Below are positions 46,622 to 56,341 of a stretch of DNA of 64,000 bases, one piece after another. The stretch comes from an uncultured Flavobacteriaceae bacterium (GTDB lineage: Bacteria; Bacteroidota; Bacteroidia; Flavobacteriales; Flavobacteriaceae): assembly GCA_947497245.1 (NCBI GenBank), contig CANMFO010000010.1, positions 1 through 64,000 of the forward strand. Reading direction: 5' to 3'. The first letter of the stretch is position 1, and each line of letters begins with the position of its first letter. The notes beneath the pieces were generated by a model, which worked only from the letters and a program-made list of their open reading frames with translations, did not search any database and was not told where the DNA came from. The position numbers and the translations under genes are program-made.

Positions 46622-48475
46622 ATGATGTTAAAGAACCCCCAAGTTGGAACCAACAGCTACCTGATAAAACAGTTGCCCAATGCGACTGCTTTTCTCAATA
46701 CTAGGTTGGAGGTAGTGCATGCCTCGGACAAATGGGTGGATTATTTCAACTTTGAAGATCGGAACGTGTTCGGGAAGAAAATCCCGGTTCTTTTCAAGAC
46801 CATCACCAAAGAATGGCAAAAGGTCCTGAAGGATTGCCTCAAGGGAAAGGCCTGCACGACCGGAATGGAGCATTTTGTGGATGAAGCGAAGAACGAACGC
46901 TGGTTCGAATGGACGAACATTCCATGGTACGATGAAAAGGAAAATATCATTGGGGTCATCATCCAGACCGAGGATGTTACCGAAGCGGTTCAGGGAGAAC
47001 TGAAATTGGAAAAGCTGCAAATACTATCCCAGGAAAAATCCGAAATCGCGAAAATTGGAAGTTGGAACTACGATCTGGTCAACGAAAAACTTACCTGGTG
47101 CGATATGACCAAAAAAATCCACGGGGTCCCCGCGGATTTTACCCCCAATATAGAAACCGGAATTGAGTTCTATAAACAGGGATATAGTAGAAATACGGTA
47201 TCCATGGCAGTGGAAATGGCCATTCAGCAGGGCACTCCCTGGAACGAGAAATTGCAGATCATCACTCCCGACGGGGAAGAAAAATGGGTCATCGCCGCGG
47301 GAAAGCCCATGTACAAGAACGATGAGCTTATCGGACTGATCGGAACGTTCCAGGACATCAACGACCAGGTCCTGGCCGATAAGAAGACCAAGGAAAGTGA
47401 ACGCCTTTTAAAAACATTGATAGACAACCTTCCGCTCAACGTATTCATCAAGGATCTGGATTCCAGAAAAATCCTTGTCAACAAATCGGAATGTGATTTC
47501 TTGAACGTCTCCGGCCCCGAAATGGTTTTGGGCAAGACCGATTTTGATATGTATCCCAAGGAAATCGCGGAAGTCTTCCGGGACGAAGACCTCCAAGTGA
47601 TGAACTCCCTAAAGCCCATAATAGGAAAGGAAACATTGAGCCGTAAACAGGATGGTAGCGTCAACACGCTTTTGACATCCAAAATACCCCTTCTGGGCCC
47701 CGATGGGCAAGCAACCGGACTGGTCGGGATCAGCCTGGACATTTCGGACCTGAAGCAAAAGGAAGAGGAGCTCCGGGGCCTTATCAATGTTACATCGATG
47801 CAGAACAAGAAACTGATCAATTTTGCACACATTGTCTCGCACAACCTGCGTTCCCATTCCGCCAATTTTTCCATGTTGTTGGATTTTCTGATCAACGAGG
47901 AATGCGGACAGGAAAAAGAGAACATCACCAAAATGTTGGTGGACGCGTCCGACAATTTGTTGGAGACCCTGGAAAACCTCAACGAGGTGGTGGCCATCAA
48001 TACCAATGGGAATCTCGATAAAAAACCTACCGTGCTCAACGATAAGGTCGCCATAGTGGAACAAAACCTTGCGCCATTCCTTAAAAACAACAATGCCAAG
48101 ATCGTCAACGAGATTTCCGATGATGTGGTCATCAAGGTCATTCCCGCCTATCTGGAGAGTATCCTGATGAACTTCATCACCAATGCGGTCAAATTCAAAG
48201 AACCCATGAGGGATCCGATCGTGAAACTAAGTACCACCAAAAATGAAAATTATACGATTCTTTCCATAAGCGACAACGGGATGGGAATCGATCTGAAAAA
48301 ATATGGGGATAAACTGTTCGGCATGTACAAGACGTTCCATGAACATAAAGATGCCAGGGGAATAGGCCTCTACATAACCAAAAACCAAATTGAAGCCATG
48401 AATGGCAAAGTCGTTGCCTGCAGCGAAGTGGGCAAAGGGTCAACATTCAATATATATTTTAATGAGAAAAATTAA
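46622..48475 (+). CDS. Soluble PAS-domain sensor histidine kinase
   Basis: 617 residues from the ATG at 46622 (46625 is equally possible, and an upstream TTG at 46586 is less likely). No transmembrane segment, so the input is cytoplasmic. Three PAS domains lie in series at roughly residues 20-135, 140-260 and 270-390 (each ending in a DxTE/DI.D pattern). The phospho-acceptor region is HIVSHNLRSHSANFSMLLDFL. The ATPase domain has NFITNAVKFKEP, ISDNGMGIDLKKYGDKLFGM and GIGLYITKNQIEAMNGK. Its end overlaps the response-regulator gene by 14 bases, so the pair forms a two-component system of unknown signal. Confidence 0.92.
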   Translation: MMLKNPQVGTNSYLIKQLPNATAFLNTRLEVVHASDKWVDYFNFEDRNVFGKKIPVLFKTITKEWQKVLKDCLKGKACTTGMEHFVDEAKNERWFEWTNIPWYDEKENIIGVIIQTEDVTEAVQGELKLEKLQILSQEKSEIAKIGSWNYDLVNEKLTWCDMTKKIHGVPADFTPNIETGIEFYKQGYSRNTVSMAVEMAIQQGTPWNEKLQIITPDGEEKWVIAAGKPMYKNDELIGLIGTFQDINDQVLADKKTKESERLLKTLIDNLPLNVFIKDLDSRKILVNKSECDFLNVSGPEMVLGKTDFDMYPKEIAEVFRDEDLQVMNSLKPIIGKETLSRKQDGSVNTLLTSKIPLLGPDGQATGLVGISLDISDLKQKEEELRGLINVTSMQNKKLINFAHIVSHNLRSHSANFSMLLDFLINEECGQEKENITKMLVDASDNLLETLENLNEVVAINTNGNLDKKPTVLNDKVAIVEQNLAPFLKNNNAKIVNEISDDVVIKVIPAYLESILMNFITNAVKFKEPMRDPIVKLSTTKNENYTILSISDNGMGIDLKKYGDKLFGMYKTFHEHKDARGIGLYITKNQIEAMNGKVVACSEVGKGSTFNIYFNEKN

Positions 48476-48866
48476 TTCGATCTGCATTATCGATGACGAT
48501 CCCATAACCGTATTTGGAATTAAAAAAATATTAGGACTCGTCGTGGTTTGCGACATGGTGAGCACCTATGCCAATGGCAAGTTGGCGATTGACGGAATTA
48601 AAAAGGCCCTGGAGGAAGATCAGATGGTTCCCGAGGTCATTTTTCTGGATATAAATATGCCCATTATGGACGGATGGCAGTTTTTGGAGGAATTCATCAC
48701 CTTACAAATGGAACAGACGGTCCGTATCAATATTGTTACTTCGTCCATCGATTCGGTGGACAGGGAAAAATGGGAATACTTCAAGTCCAAATCACAACAT
48801 GTCATCACGTTCAACAACAAGCCCATCAAGAAAAACGATATTGCACTCATCACCAAGGTAGCTTAA
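48462..48866 (+). CDS. Single-domain response regulator
   Basis: 134 residues from the ATG at 48462, inside the last codons of the kinase gene. A receiver domain only: acidic pocket Asp11-13 (IDDDP), phosphorylated Asp63 (FLDINMPIMDGW), Ser/Thr in NIVTSSID and the conserved Lys in NNKPIK. With no output domain it must signal by protein contact, as CheY or Spo0F do, possibly in a phosphorelay. Confidence 0.93.
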   Translation: MRKINSICIIDDDPITVFGIKKILGLVVVCDMVSTYANGKLAIDGIKKALEEDQMVPEVIFLDINMPIMDGWQFLEEFITLQMEQTVRINIVTSSIDSVDREKWEYFKSKSQHVITFNNKPIKKNDIALITKVA

Positions 48867-48889
48867 TGCCCAAAGCTGATTTTTTTGCT

Positions 48890-48897
48890 TAATTTTG
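48890..48897 (+). promoter_or_regulatory. Candidate -7 box of the M14 peptidase gene
   Basis: TAATTTTG matches TAnnTTTG. It lies about 120 bases before the chosen start and just after the response-regulator stop. No clear -33 element is visible. Confidence 0.35.
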
Positions 48898-49024
48898 CCA
48901 GTGCGCATTCAGTTGACCTATTCTTTTGGATGGACCATCGCTACCTGCCCCAAAAAGGAGCATTGGACGCTGTTCTCCCCACTCGCGAATAGACCGATCT
49001 GTACGGCCACAAAAGATGCCACCG

Positions 49025-50794
49025 ATGAGATGTATTCTGTCCGCATTGATCATACTGTTGTTTATGGCATGCGAAACCAAAAAAGAGGATGAAGTAGGCG
49101 ATTTTCCCACCCATTTTGAAAATTCGGGGGGCACGGAGACGGCCACCTATCTTCAGGTGGTGGATTTTTACATCCAGCTCGCAAAAGAGTTTCCCGAAAT
49201 CAATTTTCAAACTATCGGGGAGACCGACAGTGGCCACCCCCTCCATATTGCGACCTATAATCCGGAAGGGGACTTCAATTTCAAAAAGGTGGGCATTGAA
49301 AAGACCATCATTTTGATCAACAATGGTATCCATCCCGGGGAAAGTGACGGAATCGATGCGACGATGATGCTCTACCGTGATTTTGCCATCGGAAAGTTGG
49401 CCCCTCCAGAAAACACCATCTTGGTCTCCATTCCCATGTACAATATCGGAGGTGCCCTAAACCGGAACAGCGGAACCCGGGCCAACCAGAACGGACCCGT
49501 TTCCTACGGGTTCAGGGGCAATGCAAAAAACTATGACCTAAACCGGGATTTCATAAAGGCCGACACAAAAAATGCCAGGACCTTCGCCAAAATCTTTCAT
49601 TTGGTGAATCCCGACATCTTTATCGACAACCATGTGAGCAACGGTGCGGATTACCAATATACCCTGACCCATCTATTCACCCAACACAATAAATTGGGCG
49701 GGCAGTTGGGCAACTATCTGCACGAGGAAATGATGCCCAAATTGGAAAAAGCTTTGGCCATTGAAAACTGGGACATCTCCCCTTTTGTGAACATCTACAA
49801 CGCGGTTCCGGAACAAGGGTTTTCCCAGTTTATGGACCATCCGAGATATTCGAGCGGCTACACCACACTTTGGAATACCTTGGGGATGATGGTGGAGACC
49901 CATATGCTAAAGCCCTACGACCAACGGGTTTTGGGCACCTATGCGCTCATGGAACAGATGATTGCCATCGCCGAAACGGATGGTAAAAAAATAAAGGACC
50001 TCAGGAAAGATGCCTTGACCCGGCATGAAAAATGGACGTACTATCCCACGCGGTGGACCATAGATACCACCCGAAGCAGTATCTTGAGTTTTAAGGGGTA
50101 TGAAGCGGATACCCTCATAAGCGAGGTGACGGGTTTTCCAAGGTTGAAGTACGACCGGAATAGGCCCTTCACCAAAGAGGTGGTCTATACGAACTATATG
50201 AGACCTTCCGATTCCATCAAGATCCCAAAGGCGTACATCGTCAAAAAAGGCTGTGAAGAAATTATGGCCCTGATGGAGCTCAACAAAATAGCATTTGAAC
50301 GGGTACAGAAAGACACCCTGGTCACCGTGGAATCCTATAAAATCAAGGATTACAGGACCCAACAAAATGCTTACGAAGGACATTACCCCCATTATGACAC
50401 CCAAATATCCAGGCATAGGGAGCAAGTGCTTTTTTCCGAAGGGGACTACGTGATCGCCACGGACCAGCCGGGGATACGGTACATTCTGGAAACCCTTGAA
50501 CCAGAAGCGGTGGATTCTTTTTTCAATTGGAATTTCTTTGATGCCATCTTGCAGCAAAAAGAGCACTTTTCGCCCTATGTCTTCGAAGATGAAGCGGCCA
50601 ATATGTTGGAAAGCGAGCCGCAACTGAAAGATTCGTTCCTCTTAAAGAAAAAAAACGATCCCAACTTTGCCGGAAACGGGTACGCACAACTCGATTGGCT
50701 GTACAAGCGATCGGACCATTACGAAAAGGCACATCTCCAGTACCCCGTGTACCGATGGCCAAAAGAAGGCGACGATTGGAATACCGTCGACTAG
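49025..50794 (+). CDS. M14 family zinc carboxypeptidase, lipoprotein
   Basis: 589 residues from the ATG at 49025 (an ATG at 49016 adds three). The start is chosen for the lipoprotein signal MRCILSALIILLFMAC, with Cys as the lipidated residue. The zinc site shows the HxxE motif in NNGIHPGESDG and a third ligand His in IFIDNHVSNGADYQY. The catalytic Glu is likely in MMVETHML. About 250 C-terminal residues have no clear domain. It should remove C-terminal residues from peptides at the cell surface or periplasm. The stop codon shares the palindrome CTAG with the convergent NUDIX gene. Confidence 0.9.
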   Translation: MRCILSALIILLFMACETKKEDEVGDFPTHFENSGGTETATYLQVVDFYIQLAKEFPEINFQTIGETDSGHPLHIATYNPEGDFNFKKVGIEKTIILINNGIHPGESDGIDATMMLYRDFAIGKLAPPENTILVSIPMYNIGGALNRNSGTRANQNGPVSYGFRGNAKNYDLNRDFIKADTKNARTFAKIFHLVNPDIFIDNHVSNGADYQYTLTHLFTQHNKLGGQLGNYLHEEMMPKLEKALAIENWDISPFVNIYNAVPEQGFSQFMDHPRYSSGYTTLWNTLGMMVETHMLKPYDQRVLGTYALMEQMIAIAETDGKKIKDLRKDALTRHEKWTYYPTRWTIDTTRSSILSFKGYEADTLISEVTGFPRLKYDRNRPFTKEVVYTNYMRPSDSIKIPKAYIVKKGCEEIMALMELNKIAFERVQKDTLVTVESYKIKDYRTQQNAYEGHYPHYDTQISRHREQVLFSEGDYVIATDQPGIRYILETLEPEAVDSFFNWNFFDAILQQKEHFSPYVFEDEAANMLESEPQLKDSFLLKKKNDPNFAGNGYAQLDWLYKRSDHYEKAHLQYPVYRWPKEGDDWNTVD

Positions 50795-51378
50795 TCCTCA
50801 AAGAGGATCCTGATATTCACATAGGAGTTTTCCAGCGCTTTCTTGATCTTACCGGGGCCTTTCCACTTTACCTTCACAATACCTTCGCTTTGCTGCCCTT
50901 TGAGTTTGCCGGAATAGGAAGTCCGCATAGCGAACCAATGCACCTGTTTTAGCGTATAGGTACCGTTCCTTTTGAAGACATGATAGGTGGTTTTGAGAAA
51001 ATTCTCGATTTTCAATCCCTTAACCCCGGTTTCCTCCTCTACCTCGCGAACAGCGCACTGCTCGATCGATTCCCCCTTGTCCAACTTCCCCTTGGGTAGG
51101 TCCCACTTTTTGTTTCTATAGATGAAGAGCACTTTCCCTTCTTTGTTGGTGACCACACCCCCGGCAGCGGTGACCATCGGAATTTTTTTGGTGAATTTCT
51201 TAAGAATCTCCTCGTGGTTGGGGTGATAGACATAGGCCGCTTCCAACCTATTTTTCATGAGTGCCTTGATGGCCCCCTTGATGGCCTCCGGGTTCAGTGG
51301 AAAATATTCGCCGTTTGCTGTTTCCGAGAGTTTATTTGTTAAAATCAGGGGCAATTCATTAACAAAAACTTTATACAT
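50791..51378 (-). CDS. NUDIX hydrolase
   Basis: 195 residues from the ATG at 51378 (a MTQ start at 51387 would overlap the pyrE start codon). An N-terminal domain of about 70 residues (MYKVFVNELPLILTNKL...) precedes the NUDIX fold. The NUDIX box GKLDKGESIEQCAVREVEEETG is complete in its catalytic Glu residues. It probably hydrolyses a nucleoside diphosphate linked compound, and the substrate is unknown. Only seven bases separate its start from pyrE, and the promoter box of pyrE covers its ATG. Confidence 0.9.
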   Translation of the reverse strand: MYKVFVNELPLILTNKLSETANGEYFPLNPEAIKGAIKALMKNRLEAAYVYHPNHEEILKKFTKKIPMVTAAGGVVTNKEGKVLFIYRNKKWDLPKGKLDKGESIEQCAVREVEEETGVKGLKIENFLKTTYHVFKRNGTYTLKQVHWFAMRTSYSGKLKGQQSEGIVKVKWKGPGKIKKALENSYVNIRILFED

Positions 51379-51381
51379 TTG
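51374..51381 (+). promoter_or_regulatory. -7 box of the pyrE promoter
   Basis: TACATTTG fits TAnnTTTG and ends 4 bases before the pyrE ATG. It overlaps the NUDIX start codon (51376-51378) on the other strand. Confidence 0.6.
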
Positions 51382-51385
51382 CGTC

Positions 51386-52027
51386 ATGGTTTTAGACAAG
51401 AACACGGCTAAAAAAACAGCAGAGCTTCTGTTACAAATTAATGCAATAAAATTGAAACCGGAAAATCCGTTTACATGGGCTTCCGGTTGGAAATCCCCCA
51501 TCTATTGCGACAATAGGATCATCCTTTCCTATCCGGTCATCCGAAACTATGTCCGGGAAGAGATGGCCAAGCAATTGGAATCGATCTATGGCAAACCCGA
51601 TATCATCGCCGGGGTGGCCACAGGGGCCATTGGCATCGGCGCCCTGGTCGCCGATTATTTGGGACTTCCCTTTATCTATGTCCGACCGGAGCCAAAGTCA
51701 CATGGGCGGCAAAACCAGATTGAAGGGACCCTTGAAGAAAATCAGACGGTGGTGGTCATCGAAGACCTGATCAGCACGGGCAAAAGCAGCCTAAATGCCG
51801 TGAACGCGCTAAAAGATGCGGGAGCGAACGTGAAGGGCATGTTGGCCATTTTTTCCTATGGCTTTGACCTTGCGACCGAAAACTTCAAAAAACAAGAGGT
51901 AAGCTTGCATACCCTGGGCGACTACGAGCACCTGATCCAACAGGCCTCGGAAACCGATTATATCAAGGAGGCCCAACTGAACACACTGATGGAATGGCGC
52001 CGAGACCCCTCGCAATGGAAACAATAA
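51386..52027 (+). CDS. pyrE: Orotate phosphoribosyltransferase
   Basis: Makes orotidine monophosphate from orotate and PRPP in pyrimidine synthesis. It has 213 residues from the ATG at 51386. A longer upstream frame runs back through the promoter and the NUDIX gene and is rejected. Conserved features are FTWASGWKSPIYCDNR, PEPKSHGRQNQIEG and the PRPP loop VVVIEDLISTGKS. It is followed after 19 bp by the SRPBCC gene. Confidence 0.97.
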   Translation: MVLDKNTAKKTAELLLQINAIKLKPENPFTWASGWKSPIYCDNRIILSYPVIRNYVREEMAKQLESIYGKPDIIAGVATGAIGIGALVADYLGLPFIYVRPEPKSHGRQNQIEGTLEENQTVVVIEDLISTGKSSLNAVNALKDAGANVKGMLAIFSYGFDLATENFKKQEVSLHTLGDYEHLIQQASETDYIKEAQLNTLMEWRRDPSQWKQ

Positions 52028-52046
52028 ACTACCCAAAGCATTTAGG

Positions 52047-52439
52047 ATGTATATAGAAACTCCCCGGAAGACCATATCAAAACCCCAAAAAGAGGTGTAC
52101 GGCTTCCTGACCGACCTGAAGAACTTCGAACAATTGATGCCCGATACCATTGCCAAATTTGAGGTGCTCAACGCGGACAGGTTTCTTTTTCAGCTCAAGG
52201 GCATGCCCGAAATTGTGCTCGAGCGCAAGCAGGAAACTGCGCACAGCCAGATCGTTCTGGGCGCTGCGAGTGAAAAGTTGCCCTTCACCCTTACCGCCAA
52301 TATTGAGGAATTGGGCGAGAACGAAAGCGCGGTCACGCTAAGTTTTAAAGGGGAATTCAACGCCATGATGGCCATGATGGTCAAAAATCCGATCACCAAT
52401 TTCATGGGCACCCTGGCGGAGAACCTGGGAACCGTTTAG
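52047..52439 (+). CDS. SRPBCC (START-like) family protein
   Basis: A 130-residue single START/Bet v1-like domain. The start MYIETPRKTISKPQKEVYGFLTDLKNFEQLMPDTI is typical of small Bacteroidota SRPBCC proteins. Such folds bind hydrophobic ligands or act with ubiquinone synthesis, but no catalytic residues can be assigned. Likely cotranscribed with pyrE. Confidence 0.82.
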   Translation: MYIETPRKTISKPQKEVYGFLTDLKNFEQLMPDTIAKFEVLNADRFLFQLKGMPEIVLERKQETAHSQIVLGAASEKLPFTLTANIEELGENESAVTLSFKGEFNAMMAMMVKNPITNFMGTLAENLGTV

Positions 52440-52455
52440 GGGCATCTCGGGCACT

Positions 52456-53184
52456 TCAGTACAACAATTTAATTTCCTTCAGGCCGAATTCCCGCCTTAG
52501 GGCACCCTCCATTTCCAAAATCAGTTTTCCGTCAGGTGAAATGTCCCTGATGAACCCCATGACCCTTCCACCCTCGATCTGAAAAGTGGCCGGTTGGTCC
52601 TTTTTGAAAAGATGCTGTAAATACCTTTTCCTTAGCGCAGGCCGCTGAACCCCATCCAATTGTAAAAACAATGGCCTTAGATTTTCAAGAAATACGTGGA
52701 GCACCTCGTCCAAATCCAAGGATCGGCCCAACAACAATTTTAGGGATGTTGCGTTGGGTAAGTTAACGAAGCTTGTTTGGTTTACATTCAGCCCAACCCC
52801 GATGACGGAGGCGCGGATATGTCGGCCAGACAACACGTTCTCGATCAGAATACCGCAGATTTTCGAATTCCCTGACAGAATGTCGTTTGGCCATTTGATG
52901 TGAAGATCGGGTACTTGTAGTTTTTTGAGGGTATCCAAAACGGCCAGCGACACCAGCATGCTCAGATAAAACTGTTGTGGTAACGGCAGCGCATTTATTT
53001 TTTTTAAAACGCTGACAGTTAGATTTTTACCCGGTTCTGAAATCCATTTCGCATTCCTTTGGCCCCTTCCGGAGGTCTGTGATTTGGCCACCACCACGGT
53101 AAAATCGTCCAGGGTATTCGAGGATAGCATCCGCTTAAGGTATGCGTTGGTGGAATCTGTGGCATCAAGTTTGACTATTTGCAC
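52456..53184 (-). CDS. birA: Biotin--[acetyl-CoA-carboxylase] ligase (no repressor domain)
   Basis: Attaches biotin to carboxylase carrier proteins, 242 residues. It starts at GTG 53184, since no in-frame ATG exists upstream before a stop. The biotin-adenylate loop SGRGQRNAKWISEPGKNL and the segment LHIKWPNDILSGNSKICGILIE are diagnostic. The N-terminal DNA-binding winged helix of E. coli BirA is absent, so it is an enzyme only. It is divergent from rsfS. Confidence 0.95.
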   Translation of the reverse strand: MQIVKLDATDSTNAYLKRMLSSNTLDDFTVVVAKSQTSGRGQRNAKWISEPGKNLTVSVLKKINALPLPQQFYLSMLVSLAVLDTLKKLQVPDLHIKWPNDILSGNSKICGILIENVLSGRHIRASVIGVGLNVNQTSFVNLPNATSLKLLLGRSLDLDEVLHVFLENLRPLFLQLDGVQRPALRKRYLQHLFKKDQPATFQIEGGRVMGFIRDISPDGKLILEMEGALRREFGLKEIKLLY

Positions 53185-53250
53185 ATTAGGAAAGGTTAGG
53201 CCCTGTTCAATCTATTCTTAAAAACTAGGGCTAAAAGAACAAAAAAATAA

Positions 53251-53258
53251 TAACTTTG
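53251..53258 (+). promoter_or_regulatory. -7 box of the rsfS-ftsH operon promoter
   Basis: TAACTTTG matches TAnnTTTG, 19 bases before the rsfS ATG. No obvious TTG at -33. Confidence 0.55.
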
Positions 53259-53277
53259 TAAAAACTAAAACTTTTGA

Positions 53278-53655
53278 ATGCAAAAAAAGAAAGCGAGCGC
53301 AGATGAGCTAATTGCATTGATCTTAGAGGGCATAGAAGAAGTAAAAGGACAAAACATAAACTTACTCGACCTTAGAGAGATAGAGAATACCGTATGTGAC
53401 TACTTTATCATTTGTAATGGAACTTCCAATACGCATGTAAACGCCATAGTCGGATCCATCCAGAAAACCGTTAGCAAAGCTATTCAAGACAAACCTTGGC
53501 ATGTGGAAGGTGAGGACAATGCCGAGTGGATCCTCATGGATTACGTAAATGTGGTCGTACATGTTTTCCAAAAACACATTAGGGAATTCTACGACATAGA
53601 GGGACTTTGGGGAGATGCCAAGGTTACCTTGGTAGAAAGTAGCATAAACCAATAA
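53278..53655 (+). CDS. rsfS: Ribosome silencing factor RsfS
   Basis: 125 residues of the RsfS/Iojap family, which binds L14 and blocks subunit joining when nutrients are low. The core DYFIICNGTSNTHVNAIVGSIQKTVSKA...HVEGEDNAEWILMDYVNVVVHVF is diagnostic. It is the first gene of the operon with ftsH, seven bases upstream. Confidence 0.97.
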   Translation: MQKKKASADELIALILEGIEEVKGQNINLLDLREIENTVCDYFIICNGTSNTHVNAIVGSIQKTVSKAIQDKPWHVEGEDNAEWILMDYVNVVVHVFQKHIREFYDIEGLWGDAKVTLVESSINQ

Positions 53656-53662
53656 AACAATA

Positions 53663-55675
53663 ATGGCAAAAGAAAATAATACAGGTCCAAAAAAACCAAA
53701 ATTCAGTTCATGGTGGATCTATGGTCTGGTGATCGTAGCGATACTTGGATTCCAGTTTTTGAATAGCGGGAATTTTGCAAGTACCGAGAAAACGACCACT
53801 TCCGAGTTGCAAGAATACCTGAGGAATGGGGATATCAGCAAAATACTGATCATCACCAACACCAATCAGGCCAAGGTATTCCTTACCGACGAGGCATTGG
53901 CCAAGGATGTGCACAAGAACGTTTCCGAAAAATCGCTCCTCCCTACCACGGGAAGCATTCCACAGTATATTTTGGATTATGGGGACCTTCAGATCTTCCA
54001 GAGCGAGATAACCGATAGCAAAAAGGAAAACAATCTGGATACTGTGGTGGAGTTCGATAAGGAATCGAACTATTTGGGGGAATTGCTCTTGGGCATCCTT
54101 CCCTTCGTTCTGATCATCGGCATATGGATCTATCTCATGCGCAGAATGTCCGGCGGTGGCAGCGGGGGTGCCGGTGGTCAAATATTCAACATCGGTAAAT
54201 CAAAGGCAAAACTTTTCGATGAGAAGACCGATACCCGTACCTCCTTTAAGGATGTTGCCGGATTGGAGGGAGCCAAGGAAGAGGTCGAGGAGATCGTCGA
54301 GTTCCTAAAGCATCCCGACAAATATACCTCCCTAGGGGGCAAAATTCCAAAGGGGGCACTATTGGTAGGCCCTCCAGGTACAGGGAAAACCCTATTGGCC
54401 AAAGCTGTGGCGGGAGAGGCCAAGGTACCCTTCTTTTCACTTTCAGGTTCCGACTTTGTGGAAATGTTCGTAGGGGTGGGTGCCTCAAGGGTACGTGACC
54501 TTTTCAAACAGGCCAAGGACAAATCGCCAGCGATTATCTTTATCGACGAAATCGATGCCATAGGACGGGCCCGGGGCAAGAACAATTTTACCGGATCCAA
54601 CGACGAGCGTGAAAACACCTTGAACCAGCTGCTTACCGAAATGGATGGGTTCGGCACCAATACCAACGTAATTGTTTTGGCGGCCACCAACCGCGCCGAT
54701 GTGCTCGACAAGGCCCTTATGCGCGCCGGAAGATTCGACAGACAGATCTACGTGGACCTTCCGGATATCCGGGAGAGAAAGGAAATTTTCGAGGTCCACC
54801 TAAGGCCGATCAAAACTGCGGAGACCCTAGATCTTGACTTTTTGGCCCGGCAGACACCCGGTTTCTCCGGGGCCGATATTGCCAATGTCTGCAATGAAGC
54901 CGCCCTGATCGCTGCCCGTAAGGAGAAGAAATCCGTGAACAAACAGGATTTCCTGGATGCTGTTGACCGCATTGTGGGCGGACTGGAGAAAAAGAACAAA
55001 ATCATTACCCCTGGCGAAAAGAAAACCATCGCTTATCACGAAGCGGGCCATGCCACGGTAAGTTGGATGTTGGAACATGCCGCACCCCTGGTAAAAGTGA
55101 CCATCGTTCCCAGGGGACAGTCCCTGGGTGCTGCGTGGTACCTTCCTGAAGAAAGGTTGATCGTACGCCCCGAGCAAATGAAGGATGAAATGTGCGCCAC
55201 CCTTGGGGGAAGGGCTGCAGAGAAGGTCATTTTCAACAAAATATCAACAGGGGCGTTGAGCGACCTGGAAAAAGTGACCAAGCAGGCCAGGGCCATGGTC
55301 ACCGTTTATGGGCTCAACGATGAAATAGGCAATCTTACCTACTACGATTCTTCCGGGCAAACCGATTACGGGTTCTCCAAGCCCTATAGCGAGGACACCG
55401 CCCAAAAGATAGATCGCGAGATTTCCAAACTTATCGAGGAACAGTACACCAGGGCCATCGATGTTCTGGAAACCAACAAGGACAAGCTCACGGTTTTGGC
55501 GGAGCGCCTGCTTGAAAAAGAGGTGATCTTCAAAGAGGATCTGGAAAAGATATTCGGAAGCAGGCCTTTTGAGACCGAGGAATTCGGGGACAAGACAAAA
55601 AATGGGGCAGAAGTAAAAAATGATACCTCCGAAACACAGTCCCCTACCGAAGAGATCGGGGAAGAAAATAAATAG
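53663..55675 (+). CDS. ftsH: ATP-dependent zinc metalloprotease FtsH
   Basis: Membrane AAA+ protease degrading damaged or regulatory membrane proteins, 670 residues. Two transmembrane helices (about residues 17-31 and 148-163) flank a periplasmic loop. Walker A GPPGTGKT is at 236-243, Walker B is IIFIDEID, the second region of homology is [21 protein letters not shown], and the zinc site HEAGH is at 459-463. The C-terminal tail is acidic and Thr/Glu-rich. It is followed by LUD, cdsA and psd genes, so proteolysis and phospholipid synthesis genes are in one transcript. E. coli FtsH controls lipid balance, which makes the link suggestive. Confidence 0.99.
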   Translation: MAKENNTGPKKPKFSSWWIYGLVIVAILGFQFLNSGNFASTEKTTTSELQEYLRNGDISKILIITNTNQAKVFLTDEALAKDVHKNVSEKSLLPTTGSIPQYILDYGDLQIFQSEITDSKKENNLDTVVEFDKESNYLGELLLGILPFVLIIGIWIYLMRRMSGGGSGGAGGQIFNIGKSKAKLFDEKTDTRTSFKDVAGLEGAKEEVEEIVEFLKHPDKYTSLGGKIPKGALLVGPPGTGKTLLAKAVAGEAKVPFFSLSGSDFVEMFVGVGASRVRDLFKQAKDKSPAIIFIDEIDAIGRARGKNNFTGSNDERENTLNQLLTEMDGFGTNTNVIVLAATNRADVLDKALMRAGRFDRQIYVDLPDIRERKEIFEVHLRPIKTAETLDLDFLARQTPGFSGADIANVCNEAALIAARKEKKSVNKQDFLDAVDRIVGGLEKKNKIITPGEKKTIAYHEAGHATVSWMLEHAAPLVKVTIVPRGQSLGAAWYLPEERLIVRPEQMKDEMCATLGGRAAEKVIFNKISTGALSDLEKVTKQARAMVTVYGLNDEIGNLTYYDSSGQTDYGFSKPYSEDTAQKIDREISKLIEEQYTRAIDVLETNKDKLTVLAERLLEKEVIFKEDLEKIFGSRPFETEEFGDKTKNGAEVKNDTSETQSPTEEIGEENK

Positions 55676-55728
55676 TGATATTTAACGTTGTAATTTATTA
55701 GCGAACACTAGGTACTTTATACGATCGC

Positions 55729-56340
55729 ATGGGGCTATTGGACAAATTGTTTGGAGGAGGCAAAAAAAAGGTTTCCAAGGAAACGGCAGAAACCAGAGGA
55801 CTCCATATGCCCGACCTCAACATCCCCGAAGATGAAAAGTTCACCATCCATTTTAAGAAAAATGGCGGTAAGTTCCTCTACTGCGATTCGTTTTCGGAAG
55901 TTTCAGAAGCCATGGGGAACATCATTGCCGAAAACGGATGGGAAGAAAACCCGTTCTTTGCAATGGATTCCAGATTGGAGAAAATGTTCACCAAAGAGCA
56001 CGTCAAGTTCACGGACAAGATCAAGGAAAGCGACGTTTTTTTTACTACCTGTGAACACCTGATCGCACAAAACGGTTCCATACTGGTCTGTTCCAACCAA
56101 CTGATGGAGAAAAAACTGCACGAACTCCCTGCCAACGTGATCGTGTATGCCACGACCAGTCAATTGGTAGAGTCGATCGGGGAAGGCCTCAAAAAGATAA
56201 AGAAAAAATACGGCCACAGCATTCCGGCCAATATCACTACCTTAAAACACTTCCAGGCCAATCAAGAGAACGCGGACGATTTCCTGACCTACGGAAGCAG
56301 TTCCAAAAATTTGTACCTTTTACTTTTGGAAGACTTGTAA
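55729..56340 (+). CDS. LUD (LutC/YkgG-like) domain protein
   Basis: 203 residues. The domain (VSEAMGNIIAENGWE..., SDVFFTTCEHLIAQNGSILVCSNQL) belongs to the LutC/YkgG group linked to lactate oxidation complexes, but lutA and lutB are not nearby. The N-terminal MGLLDKLFGGGKKK is basic and may contact membrane or RNA. Its place between ftsH and cdsA appears common in Bacteroidota, and the role is unknown. Confidence 0.85.
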   Translation: MGLLDKLFGGGKKKVSKETAETRGLHMPDLNIPEDEKFTIHFKKNGGKFLYCDSFSEVSEAMGNIIAENGWEENPFFAMDSRLEKMFTKEHVKFTDKIKESDVFFTTCEHLIAQNGSILVCSNQLMEKKLHELPANVIVYATTSQLVESIGEGLKKIKKKYGHSIPANITTLKHFQANQENADDFLTYGSSSKNLYLLLLEDL

Positions 56341-56341
56341 T

